From assembly GCA_034620365.1 (NCBI GenBank), contig JAQGEQ010000192.1:4459001-4523000 (forward strand): 64,000 bases of DNA, read 5' to 3'. The notes under the pieces were generated by a model. It was not told the DNA's origin and did not search any database. It saw nothing but the letters and a program-made list of their open reading frames with translations. The stretch is from Pegea sp. RAD2-039 (lineage: Eukaryota > Chordata > Thaliacea > Salpida > Salpidae). Shown here piece after piece: positions 38,410 through 49,604 of the stretch. A program made the position numbers and the translations under genes. Position 1 is the stretch's first letter, and each line of letters starts with the position of its first letter.

Positions 38410-41400
38410 AAGATATTTAATCAGAAGGAAGCTCTATAAGAAAAATGACGTCATTATAAATTTGGTTATGATGATATCACTAAAAAGTTATTAAGATGAC
38501 GTAACAAAAGTATTGTTATGATGACGTTACACTCAAAATCATAGATTTTTATAAAACTAATTTGGAAATTTAATGTATAACGTCGTAACTTCTTGATCAG
38601 TAGATTGGCGGGTAACAGCAGTGCTTAGCGGCAGCGATTAAAAACGCGCGATTACAAGCAATGGCGTCATCAGGTGGTAGATTTTAAACTTTACATAAAA
38701 AGCGCGAGGTTTTACGAGGGTATTTCCCGTGGCGATGGTGACGTAATTGTATCGATGACGTAATTGCAACGACTTCAGAAACGATTAATAATTAATACAA
38801 TCGAAACAAAAAAGTAATGACATCATTAGCGAGCAATGCACAATTCTATGACTTCATCAAAAAAACAACATACCTCTTATTATTTACCGTTGAAAAAAAT
38901 TAAAAATATTTTAATAAAATCAGAAATTCTGTAAAAAAATGAATGAATAAAAAAAAATAAATAAAACTAAGTTGCAACTAACCAGAAGTTAGGTAAGGAA
39001 ACATCACAAGAGATGGAAACTACAAAATGATATTTTGCAAAATTTTAATAAGTTGTTAGTTAATATCTCAAAATTTATGAAAAAAAATATCTTCTAAATT
39101 TGAAAAAAAAATTGAAATCAGAACAAAATCATTCTTTAAACTATTTAATTCAACATTAACTAATCTTACAGGTATCAAAAAATAAAAGTTATAGTTTACT
39201 AAGACATCAATTACTAAAAATATAATCAATTTTAAACTATCTTATAATTGATTAACTTCACAGTAACAAATATTACTGAATAAAAATTATAATTCATCTT
39301 CATCATTTTTATTAATATTATTTATCTTTATCAATAAAATGTTTTTTGAAAACCTTTCAATCAAAAATTTATAATTAAAAATCAAACTATTGTAAGCACT
39401 TGAAAAACAAGTTTTGACAAGAAATAATGTTTTATAGAAATAATTTTCAATAAATTTCAGCTCTATCACAAAGCAGACAACAATAATGTAAACAAAATTC
39501 AGTTATATATATATAAATTTAATATAAAAGTTTATAACCAAACCAAAAAAAAAAGTTAAATCAAATAGTGAACATTTTTATAAAATTTCAATCAAAAATA
39601 AAAAGTTTTCTTACTAAGATAAAACTATCAAATAAATAGTAATAATTAATAGCACAAATAAAAGTAAAAAAATAATTTTTAATAAATAAACTATTAAAGT
39701 GTTTAACAGCATGGGAGAAAGTCTACAAATAAGACAATCTCTAAAATTATATAAAGAAAAATTTTTTAAAAATTACTTCTTATGAATTACTTCTTAAACT
39801 TAATTTAAGTTATTATTTATAAGAAAAGGTTAACTTCTAAACTTTAATTTACTTATAGATAATTCCTATTTATTAACAAATTGTTTAATATTTTTTAAAT
39901 ATACAATTATTTCTCTATTGGCAGTACTTTAAGGTTCAAAGATAGTGCATAGAAGACCATGCAGTGAATAAAAGATACACAAATGCAATTATAGCTTTTA
40001 TAAAAGTATTATTAAAACCGTTTCAAAACAAAAGTAAAGCTATACAAAAGAAAAACCAAAAGAATTTCAATAAAAAAAAATTTGATAAAAAATTTTTATA
40101 AGATAAAATATTCCAAATTAAATATTGAATTTAAAGCAAATTGTATAATGAAGTAAAATATAAAATTTGATCCATTTAAAAAGAGAAATATGATAAGTAA
40201 AAATTATATTTTTTAAATAAACAAATGTAAAAAAGAATAGTTTCTTTATTTATAAAATTATTTATGATTAAATTAACCTTAAAATTAAAAAAAAAACTTT
40301 TATAAATGATAAATTAATCTTTCCTAATTTTCATTATTAACTTTATTATCAAATTTGCATTATTAACTTTTTAAATAAAAAAATTAATTTTATAATATAA
40401 TAAAATCATAAGCTTCAAAAACACCAAAAAATAATATTAAATAACATTTTTCATACAAAATAATTTTAATGAAACAAAAAAATAATTGCTGAAACTATAC
40501 TTTGAATAAAGCAAGCTAAAATAACTAAAGCTAGAAAAAAATTTGCTCAACTAAAAAAACTGTTTTTATTTAGAATTAAAAATGTGATTAGTGATTTACA
40601 TTTACAAATAAAAATTTTTAATTCAAATAAATACGTAAGAAAAGGCTGATTAACTAACAAAAAATTAATTAAAAACGTTAAAATTAAAAAATTGAAATAA
40701 TAAAGCGAACCTTGTAGGCCTAGACAAGGTAAACAAAAAACAAACAAAATGGCGGCTGGTACTAAACTGAATCATGTAGTCATTGGTAATCGATATTTGC
40801 GCGCATTGAAAAACATAGAAACATAATAAAAATATACTATTAATTTCATACAATATTATACTTTTAGCATAATTATAAAAATAAGCTGAATAAAAATTAT
40901 CATTAAAAAAAAGAACGATCGACTTATAAACGGTATTGAAGACTTTGAAGTATTTTTCAAGGACTCTTAGGGTTTTATATGAGGTTTAAGATATATAGCT
41001 GTTAGGTAACTTTATAAACAATAAAATCATAATGATTATTTACAAAAATAAAATTGATATGATATAAGGCCACAAAGTTTATCAAATCTACTAGAAACAT
41101 GTATTCAAACCTAAATTGTAGAGACTGATTATATAAAAAAAAACTTTGTTTGGTAAAGCGTAAAAGATTGTCCATTAGCTTTGCAAAGCAATACAGTAAA
41201 TGTGATTTTACTTCCGAATTATAATAAATTTAATATTTGCAGACGAAAATTCAATTAGCAATCAAAAATGTTTGAAACTGTGAGTACTTAAACTAAAAAT
41301 TAAACATCTAACATAAATCTGTAACTCTCATGTAATTCAGGAGCTGTAAATTGTAAAATTAGTAAAAAAAGTAGCATTATAAATAGAGTAGTAAACTAAA

Positions 41401-43604
41401 TTCGTTCGATTTGAAAATTTTTAGAGATTAAATAAAAACAAATAAAGCTCACTTTTTAATATTTCAACTTTACAGTTGTCCGTATAAGATGATAGTTAAG
41501 TACTAAATTTATAAGTATTATTTATTCATATATACCTGAATTTTGAAGTAAATAAATCAATCAAGAATATAATCTAAATATTTGAATATCGTCTTACATA
41601 ATGTATACTACAAGTAAACCAATTAACCAAATTAATTTTATTGATTATACTTACCACTTTTTTCTTTTTTATAATTTTAAATGTATATAGAAAATTGTTT
41701 AAGGCTATATCATTTAAGATAACTTAGGTATTCACCAAATATGTCAAATAAACATCTGTAAAATACTTTCAAATAAAATAAAAGAAATTAAACGAATAAT
41801 TTTAAAAACGGAGAGTAAATAATAATAAAAAAGTCTTTTTAAGATTTTTCTGTTCTAATCTAATTATGATTTCTTTGCAAATTAAAAATATTTCTTTTGT
41901 AGAGCTTTTGCAACTAAATTAAAAAAAGTTTTAGTTATGTTATAAACTTTGTATACAAATATATTATCTTTTCTATTCATAAAAAAAGGAATTGCCGAGT
42001 ATTAAATGATATGATAAAAAACTCAAATATAAGTTCTTTCTTTATTTGTATTTTCAGTCAGAAGTAAATATCTACAAGACTTTTGATTATAAGTTTTCTC
42101 TTTGTTGATTCTTTATATTTTTGTATTTTGTTTTTATATTATAAGGTTAACAAAGAAATTATACTGGTTTAAATTAAAGGTTTGTTATAATATTTTTACT
42201 AAAATGGAATGATAATAATAAAAAACTTTAATTTTAAAATTACAGCCCTGATCTAAAAATATCATATGCCTAAAATAAATAAATATAAAACGTTTTTTTA
42301 TTTTGATTAAACTGTTTGCATTAATTATTTGAATAAAATTCAAACTTTAAAAGTCATAGCTTTAATCTTGAAAAATATTGAATCATAAGTTTTTCTAAAA
42401 GCAGGGTAGAAATTTCAATACAAGCTTTTATCATGATTTTGTTTGATAACTTTAGTTGATATTTATTTTTTTTTATAAATAAACATAAAAAAATGTTTTT
42501 GGTTTGATTATACATGAAGTGATTATATTAAATAATGATTGTTATTAAATATTTTCTTATTAAATTTAAATGTATAAGTTTAGAATCTGTTATGAAACAA
42601 ATAGAAAGTAAATATTTTATAATTTGTTTTTTGAAACTTTGCATATACAAAAAACCTAAATTTTCAAATAAAATTTATTAAAGAAAAATTTTTTTGATTA
42701 ACATCTATTAGTAGTAATTCTTAGGTTTAAGCCAATTTGTTTAAAAAGAAAATATAACTAGGTATTAAATGCATTTATTTTTCTTCATGTATTTTAATGT
42801 GAATGACGAATACTTGTTTTTACTTTTTAAATAAAATATTTTTTTGTTTTCTATCTTGAAAAATAGTTTCTATTTTATAAATGATATCTTTATTTATAAA
42901 TAAGTTTTTAAAGATATGTATTCAAAAGTTTTGAGCTATCTAAGTTATTGTTTATCATTAGTTGTAATTTAAGCTTTATAAAAAGTTTTTTGAAATATGA
43001 TTTTCAAACATTATGAAAGTTAGAATCTTTATGAAATAGATTTTTGATTTCATTATCAATATTAGCTTATAAGTGATGGAATCGATCACAATAGAAGTTT
43101 TACTTATTTAATGGGTTGTAAGAAAATTTATCAGTTAAATTTTGATAAATAGCCATTTTTGTAGGCTTGTAGTATGCGCCAGTTTCAAGCTAAATAAGCA
43201 AAAAACTGTTTTAAGAGCTTTTGAGAAAAAAATGTTGAGTTTTTTTTTTGTAGTATTTTTTTAAATAGAACTGATTCAAATTCTTTGAAACTTTTCCACT
43301 TTGAGCTAATTATTTAATAAAATTTATTTTTTTGACCTTTTCTCATAATTTACTGAATTTATTAAAAGAAATGAAGTTGTTATTTCAACATAATGGATAA
43401 GATTACTTTGTTGTTTTTGTTTAGCTTTGAGAAAGTTTTGTTTTTGACTTTAACTAAAAAACATTTTCAGTATTTAGATTTTCAGATAAACCTCATTTGT
43501 TCAAAAGCTTTTTTTATTAATTTTTTTTTCATCAGAACTACTTTAAATGAAAATTTTTTTTGGTAGTTTCGAAGAAATCAGAAAAATTTTGCAAAATAAA
43601 AAAA
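38410..43604. other. 5.2-kb divergent intergenic region
   Basis: The part next to DYRK1 (38430-38830) has several TGACGTCA/TGACGTAA sites, and an acceptor-like TTTTCTTATAG lies 24 nt upstream of the DYRK1 ATG. From 38880 to 43530 the sequence is extremely A+T-rich with no TGACGTCA and no convincing exon. The exception is a short GC-richer patch at 40705-40805 (separate entry). Confidence 0.5.
40705..40805. promoter_or_regulatory. GC-richer patch with YY1-like site; possible promoter
   Basis: Inside kilobases of A+T-rich DNA this 100-bp patch contains AAAATGGCGGCTGG (reverse complement has GCCGCCATTTTG), which fits the YY1 initiator consensus, plus a GCGCGC and AGGCCTA. It may be a distal promoter or 5'UTR exon of DYRK1 (minus strand). 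On the plus strand the same ATG opens a 24-25 codon frame (MAAGTKLNHVV...), which I do not believe without more evidence. Confidence 0.25.
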
Positions 43605-44249
43605 ATGAATTTTTTCACCAGTCTTTCTCAAAATTTTCATCCAAAAGTAAGTTTAGGAGATGTGACGTCACTGATAACGTCACTGATTACATCTATTTTT
43701 CAGGATTCGAGAAAACGAAAGAAAGTCAAGTTTACGGAAATGGCTTTTAGAGCGGTTTGTAGTGAAATTGATGACATCATTATCTGTCGATGACGTCGCT
43801 TGTAGTCACTTATCTGATGACGTCATCATTTCAGATGTGCCCTAATTCGTTGTTACCATTAGCAACAGAAGCTCTTCCAGAAGCTCCAAAAAAAACCAAA
43901 ATTTCCAAAAAATATTCGATTCGAAGACGAGAACCGGTAAGAATACCTTCATTTCGATTTGATGACGTCACGACCGCTGTTTACAGACGACCATGAGAAA
44001 GCGAAAGTCGAAGAAGAAAGAGACGATGACGTCGTCAAGCGCTATCGAAGTAACTAAATTTACTTTGGGCTTATGACGTCATTACTTTACGATTTTCAGA
44101 CTTCTCGCGCTCTTCCAAACTTTTTTTACGAAACTCCAAAATGTTTTGAGAATCAGCTTCAAGCTGTCGTCGAAGCAGCTGCGCAAATGACGTCATCAAC
44201 CAACAAATCTTTGTTTAATGAACAGGTGACATCATTACTTCTATTTTAG
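43605..44249 (+). CDS. Unidentified small basic protein
   Basis: Five exons, all phase 0: 43605-43646, 43704-43754, 43835-43936, 43987-44049, 44100-44249; 135 aa ending TAG. I do not recognise the family. It has three lysine/arginine clusters (SRKRKKVKF, KYSIRRREP, MRKRKSKKK) that look like nuclear localisation signals, then a less basic C-terminal half with PNFFYETPKCFENQLQ. Introns are 48-80 nt with good donors and acceptors and carry TGACGTCA, and two copies are translated (MTSS). The start is uncertain: an in-frame alternative does not exist upstream, while an ATG at 43547 is in another frame that hits a stop after splicing. The protein may continue if the donor at 44222-44226 is used. 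Confidence 0.5.
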
Positions 44250-44413
44250 GGGAAACAAATTTTCCAAATTATTTTCAAGCTCTTTAAATTTTTTTTAATT
44301 CAGCTAGTTAGTCGCTTAGCAACCAGCTAGCAATTATTCAGCAACCAGCTAATGACCTTTTAGAAACGGTTGAAAGGCCAACCAATCAAAGGCTACCTAC
44401 CATCAATAGCCAG

Positions 44414-44525
44414 TTAACAACCAATCAGCAACCACCTAACAACCAATCAGCAACCACCTAACAACCAATCAGCAACCACCTAACAACCAATCAGCAACCA
44501 CCTAAAGACCAATCAGCAGCCACCA
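44414..44525. repeat. 22-bp tandem array with CCAAT boxes
   Basis: Five units of TAACAACCAATCAGCAACCACC. Each has a CCAATCA core, the NF-Y/CCAAT-box consensus. Looser copies (AACCAGCTAG, CCAATCAAAGG) flank it at 44330-44560. It lies between the small basic protein and the RhoGEF gene. Confidence 0.85.
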
Positions 44526-45354
44526 ATCATTCAGCCGCTAGCTAAAAGCTAGTAATATTGTAGTAGTCAACAGTCTGTCAGTCAGAGAGTTTCAGCCGTT
44601 GTGTAATCTGCTGAAAAATGAGAAATTTCATAAAAAAGAGATTTAATCATAAAAAAAACTTAAACAATTTTTTTTTTTCATATTTATTTTAAATAAATAT
44701 TTTGTTTTTTAGTTAAATTTTTGATTTTCTATTTCAACTTTATTTGTTTTTCCTCATTTAGGATTTTTTATTGATTTTTATGTATAAGTTTTTCGAAAAC
44801 TTTGTTTCGTTTCGCTTCATTGACTTTCGACAAACTGTAGAAAAAATGAGAAGTTGTTCATATCAGTCACGTGCATGTGACGTCATCAGCAGATTAGTTC
44901 TACTACTTGTCAACAAATCAACTATAATTTTAGTTTTTAGACTTATATGCTTGTCACGTGTCAATCAGTTTTTTATTATTAACAACTAAAAACAATTTTT
45001 CTAATGAATGAAACTGTTGATAGGTGATTGACCGCAAAGTAATCGGTTGCTAAGTAATTATTTCCTAGGTGGTTGGTTGCCAAGTGATAAGTTAATTACT
45101 TCATTTTCGAATTTATAAATATCAAGTTTTTATGATTTTATTGTTGAAAAGTTTTCACGTGGTTAGTGACGTCACTTTTTAGTAATGATAGCTTCTAACT
45201 TGTTGTTGTCACAACTGCATGCTTACTACTATGTAATTTCCGTTGTAATAATGTGATGACGTCATTTCCGCCTTTTATCTGTCTTAAAATATGACGTCAC
45301 AAAAACATCAAATTTTGAAACTTCTTTTATAGATTTTTTAAATTTATTCTTTAA
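44526..45354. other. 5' flank of RhoGEF gene
   Basis: Contains several TGACGTCA sites (about 44877, 45168, 45255, 45291) and CACGTG sites (44869, 44955, 45157). An acceptor CTTCTTTTATAG ends 22 nt before the RhoGEF start codon. Open frames here (44771-44989) are not supported as genes. Confidence 0.5.
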
Positions 45355-48300
45355 ATGAAGAAAATTTTCTCTCAACGTTTTAAAATAAGTTCTAGTGATG
45401 ATGACGTCATCATAGCCTCGACACTTCCACCTGATTGTCAATTACCTACTGATGATGTGATGACGTCATCAAAACGTTTTTCGGATTGGAGAAAAAGATT
45501 TTCAGTTTTTCGGATTTTTAGCAAAATGCGAAAACAAAGAAGTAAAAAAAGTCAAATTGATGATGACATCACTTCTTGTGTATCTGATGACGTCATTTGC
45601 GAGTCCTCAATTTCTGAACTATCAAATCGACCTCGTTCATTCGTTTTGACCTCATCAGATATGATGACGTCACATTCTTTTAAATCAAATCAGTCAACAA
45701 TGATGACGTCATTAACTAGAAATTCGGAATTAAACTCTCAAGAATTTTTTCCAAACTGTTCAATTGATATGACGTCATCAAAACAAGATCAGAATCATAT
45801 GACATCATCAAAACAAGATCAGAACCATATGACGTCATCAAAACAAGATCAGAACCATGTGACATCATCAGTTGAAGATCAGAGCCATGTGACGTCATCA
45901 AAGCATAATCAAAGCAATTTGACGTCATTAAAACAATATCAGCACAATGTGACGCCATCAGAAGAAGATCAGAATCATGTGACGCCATCAGAAGAAGATC
46001 AGAGCCATGTGACGTCATCAGAAGAAGATCAGAATCATGTGACGCCATCAGAAGAAGATCAGAATCATTTGACGCCATCAGAAGAAGATCAGAACCATGT
46101 GACCTCATCAGAAGAAGATCAGAATCATGTGACATCATCAGAAGAAGATCAGAATCATGTGACGTCATCAGAAGAAGATCAGAATCATGTGACGTTATCA
46201 AAACAAAATCAGAATCATGTGACATCATCTGAACATGATCAGAATCATACTACGTCACCTGAGCAGGATCAGAATCAAATGACGTCACCTGAACAGGATC
46301 AGAATCATACTACGTCACCTGAGCAGGATCAGAATCAAATGACGTCACCTGAACAGGATCAAGAGCAAATGACATCTTTAGAAGAAGATCAAAAGCTTAC
46401 AGTGTCATCAGAACTAAATCTGACTTCATCAATGGAATCAGTGACGTCAACATCTCGCTGCAAGCAACTTGACACGCCGACAAAACGCGCCATCGCTTTT
46501 CCTGGAGTTGTATTTCGTCGTAAAAGAAAATGTGACGTCACTGCTTCTCAAGAAAACAGCAAAAATAATCGAAGCCATTTAGCTATGTCGCTAAATATGG
46601 ATGAATTACCGACTTATAATATCGGTTGTCATGACGACCATCAGTCCGCAGCTAGACGCGAAATTATTTGGCGTCGTTCAGTTTTAGCTGATAGTCAGTT
46701 AGCTAAAATGCATTTTAGCACTTTTGAAGATACTTCATTCGCGTTATCGCGCTTGGCAGAGCTTGTACGTCATCCTCGTGATGTCACGGGTAGACTTCAG
46801 GTCGTGCCACGTCATCTAATCGAAAAATTACTTCGAATGGATGATGATGATTTTCTTAATTTCTGTATTTCTCAAAATCAGGTTGAATTGGGCAATTTTT
46901 GAAAAAGGCCATTTTGTTAATTTTAACAAAAATCTTTTACAGGAACCAACTTCAAAGAGAACAAAATCGTTAAAAAAAGTCGCTCAAATGATGAGTCCTC
47001 AAATCTCACCACGTGACAAAATTCAGGTGACGATGACCTCATTTTTAGAGTTTCAACTTTTTCCTGTTTCATTTCACCATAAGCTTAGTGAGATGACGTC
47101 ATCAGTAGCACTATAACGTGCTATGCTTGTGACGTCATTAGTTGAGAGAAATAGTTAAAAGTTTTTCATTTAAAAAATGTAAATAAAAAAAGTTGAAAGA
47201 AATTTTGTCTGAAACCTCTATGAAGGCAGTTTTGAAATTTGAAAACAGTTTTTCAAGTTTTTTGTTTGTAATTAAAAATTTGTTTTTATTTTTTTATCAC
47301 AAATCTGTTTTTATTTGTTTTTTCATCAGTTTTTTTTTTAAACTATTTAAATCTTTTTAACTCATTAAATTTACTTGCAGTGTTGGTGATGACGTCATCA
47401 CGTGATGACATCATCAGCAAGTAACTGCTTCCGCTTAAAACTTATTTTGAAAAGCTTTTTACTTGAAGCAGATTTAGTTGAAGTTTAGAAAAGTTTTTTT
47501 CATTTTTACTTTTTTGTCTTTTGATGTCTTCTCCGCCAGCTAGTCACGTGACAACTCCAGGTCACGTGGCCGCCGGAATTCGCTTTTTTTCGATGGTATG
47601 ACGTCGACAGCAGTGATGCCAATCTTATTCATTTTATTATAGCGTTCATCGAGTTTTAAAGAATCAAATTCTTCTCGAAGAAGTATCACCGTGAAAGCCT
47701 ATCAGCCTCCAGGTCAAAGGTCAAACCCGCCTCGCCAACATCAGAGGCGGTTGTGGTGCGATCGTTTCTCGACTTCCAATTTATCTGCTGACGTCATAAG
47801 GCGTCAAGAAGCGATTTACGAATTGTATCTCGGTGAAAAGGATCTTATTCAAGATTTAAGGATGGCTAAGCAGGTGATCAAGATCTTTCATAGAAGTGTT
47901 TGATATTATCAACGTATTCTATATAAATGATGACGTCATCAGACTTACCGCGATTCGATGTTGACGTTGAAGTTAGTTTCTGATAAAGAATCTGAGATCA
48001 TTTTCGGAGGTTTAGAATCTTTGTTACCACCTCACGTGACTATGGTAACTAGAATCGAAGCCGAACGCGATAGCGCTGGATGTACTAATCAATTGGGTCC
48101 AGCACTTCTCGAATGGGTGAGTATGACGTCATCAACTTGTAATCTTCACTTATCATGACGTCATCAGCTGCCGACTTTGGATATGTACAGTGATTACTGC
48201 ATCAAGCAAATGAAAGCTAAAAAGACACTCGATGAGTTGATTAAGCGTCATGCTTCCGTCCGCGATTTTCTGCAGCGATGTATCGCGTCGCCCTTTTCTC

Positions 48301-49604
48301 GAAAACTCGATCTTTCATCGTACATCGATCTCCCAAGATCGCGACTCTTTAAATATCCTCTTCTACTCCGAAACATTCTTCGAAGCACTCCGAATCTTCA
48401 TCCTGATCTTGCTGATCTTCATCAAGCGGTTGGTAAATGACGCCGTCGCCTCATCAATTCATCAAATCTTCTTATTACAGTTGACACGAATTGAAGCAGC
48501 AATCCGAGAGATTGATCTTCGTCAAGCTCAAAGTCATCTTAAAGATTTAATGTCAAGAATTGAATTCATTGATGAAAAAAATCAAAAAATTTCAGAAATT
48601 GAAAAAAGTTCTTCAGTTTTGTTGTCAGGACCTCTCAAATCAGCAAAGGGAACTGTACGTCATTAAATGATGACGTCATCGCTTATTATAACGTCATTGT
48701 TGCTACAGAAGCTCACCGCGTATCTACTAGATTGCGTTTTCCTTCTAACACGTCCTGTTACGCGGGACAACCAATCACGTGATCAGATTTATCGACGTCC
48801 GTTCCCATTACGTCATTTACATGTCGAATTCGAGGATGTGACGTCATCAAGAAGCGGTTCTTTTCGTGGATCATTACGTAATAGTGAAAAAGGTTTGTGA
48901 CTTCATCACTTCGATAGTCACTGATAACTTTTCATCTCGCAGTGAAACATTCCTTTCGACTTAGCTGTGCTGAAGATGTCAAAGCTTCGATTATTTTAAT
49001 CGCCAATGACGAACACGATCGAAAGCAATGGTTAAACGCGATTGAAGATGCGATTCAGAAGTTGAACGAAGATAATGTCACCACACAGATGACGTCATCA
49101 TTAAATCATTTGAAGGTGATGACGTCACCTGTTAGCAAGCCAACAGCTACGACGATTCAACGCAAGTTAGGAATAAGTAGTTCAAAAAATTTACCGATTA
49201 CATCATCTATATCACTGCCAGTGACGTCACATGGTGATGACGTCACTTCTTCAATACGACGAAGTCGTAGTCTGACTTCATCACCGAATCCTCGTGACGT
49301 CACAATTCGTGTCAAAACTCCAAAAGATCTTCAAAGAAGATCAACTTCAGTCTGTGTGACATCATCAAATAAACGATACTTAAAAACTGATGACGTCACT
49401 GCAACTGATGACATCACTGCAACTGATGAGGTCACTACAGCAGCAACTGATAACGTCACTGCAACAGCAAGTAATGACGTCACTACATCAGCAACTGATG
49501 ACGTCACTGCAACAGCAATTAATGACGTCACTACATCAGCAACTGATGAAGTAGTGGCTGAAACGATTAAAGAAATTTTAACAAAAATTTCTGCTGATTC
49601 TTAA
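45355..49604 (+). CDS. NET1/ARHGEF3-type Rho guanine nucleotide exchange factor with long repetitive N-terminus
   Basis: Eight exons: 45355-46881, 46943-47026, 47643-47873, 47943-48116, 48168-48428, 48481-48654, 48709-48892, 48943-49604; 1098 aa. Residues 1-537 are family-specific and disordered, including 10-aa repeats at about 139-342 (type VTSSEEDQNH). The DH (RhoGEF) domain begins near residue 589 (RRQEAIYELYLGEKDLIQDL) and contains DFLQRCIASPFSRKLDL and DLPRSRLFKYPLLLRNILR, which are near-identical to NET1/ARHGEF3. A PH domain follows (KLTAYLLDCVFLLTRPVT to RKQWLNAIEDAI). The tail is rich in Thr, Ala and Asp (DDVTATDDITATDE...) because it is built from TGACGTCACTGC units. The family activates RhoA and shuttles between nucleus and cytoplasm. 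The vertebrate PDZ-binding C-terminus of NET1 is absent. Total length is nearly twice that of vertebrate NET1, and the excess is repeat-derived. Confidence 0.92.
45766..46390 (+). repeat. 30-bp coding minisatellite containing TGACGTCATCA
   Basis: About 20 units of 30 bp inside exon 1 of the RhoGEF. A typical unit reads TGACGTCATCAGAAGAAGAT followed by CAGAATCATG, giving VTSSEEDQNH; early units give MTSSKQDQNH. The palindrome is the most conserved part, and variants are mainly ATC/GCC/TTA single-base changes (TGACATCA, TGACGCCA). The antisense strand is also open across the array, a by-product of the repeat. Confidence 0.95.

Noticed and set aside
44771..44989. 72-codon frame upstream of the RhoGEF
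   Set aside because: Crosses motif clusters with no family similarity; more likely 5' flanking DNA.
45716..46228. 170-codon minus-strand open frame (repeating SHDSDLLLM) inside the RhoGEF exon
   Set aside because: It is the antisense of the 30-bp repeat; a period divisible by three keeps the antisense strand open automatically.
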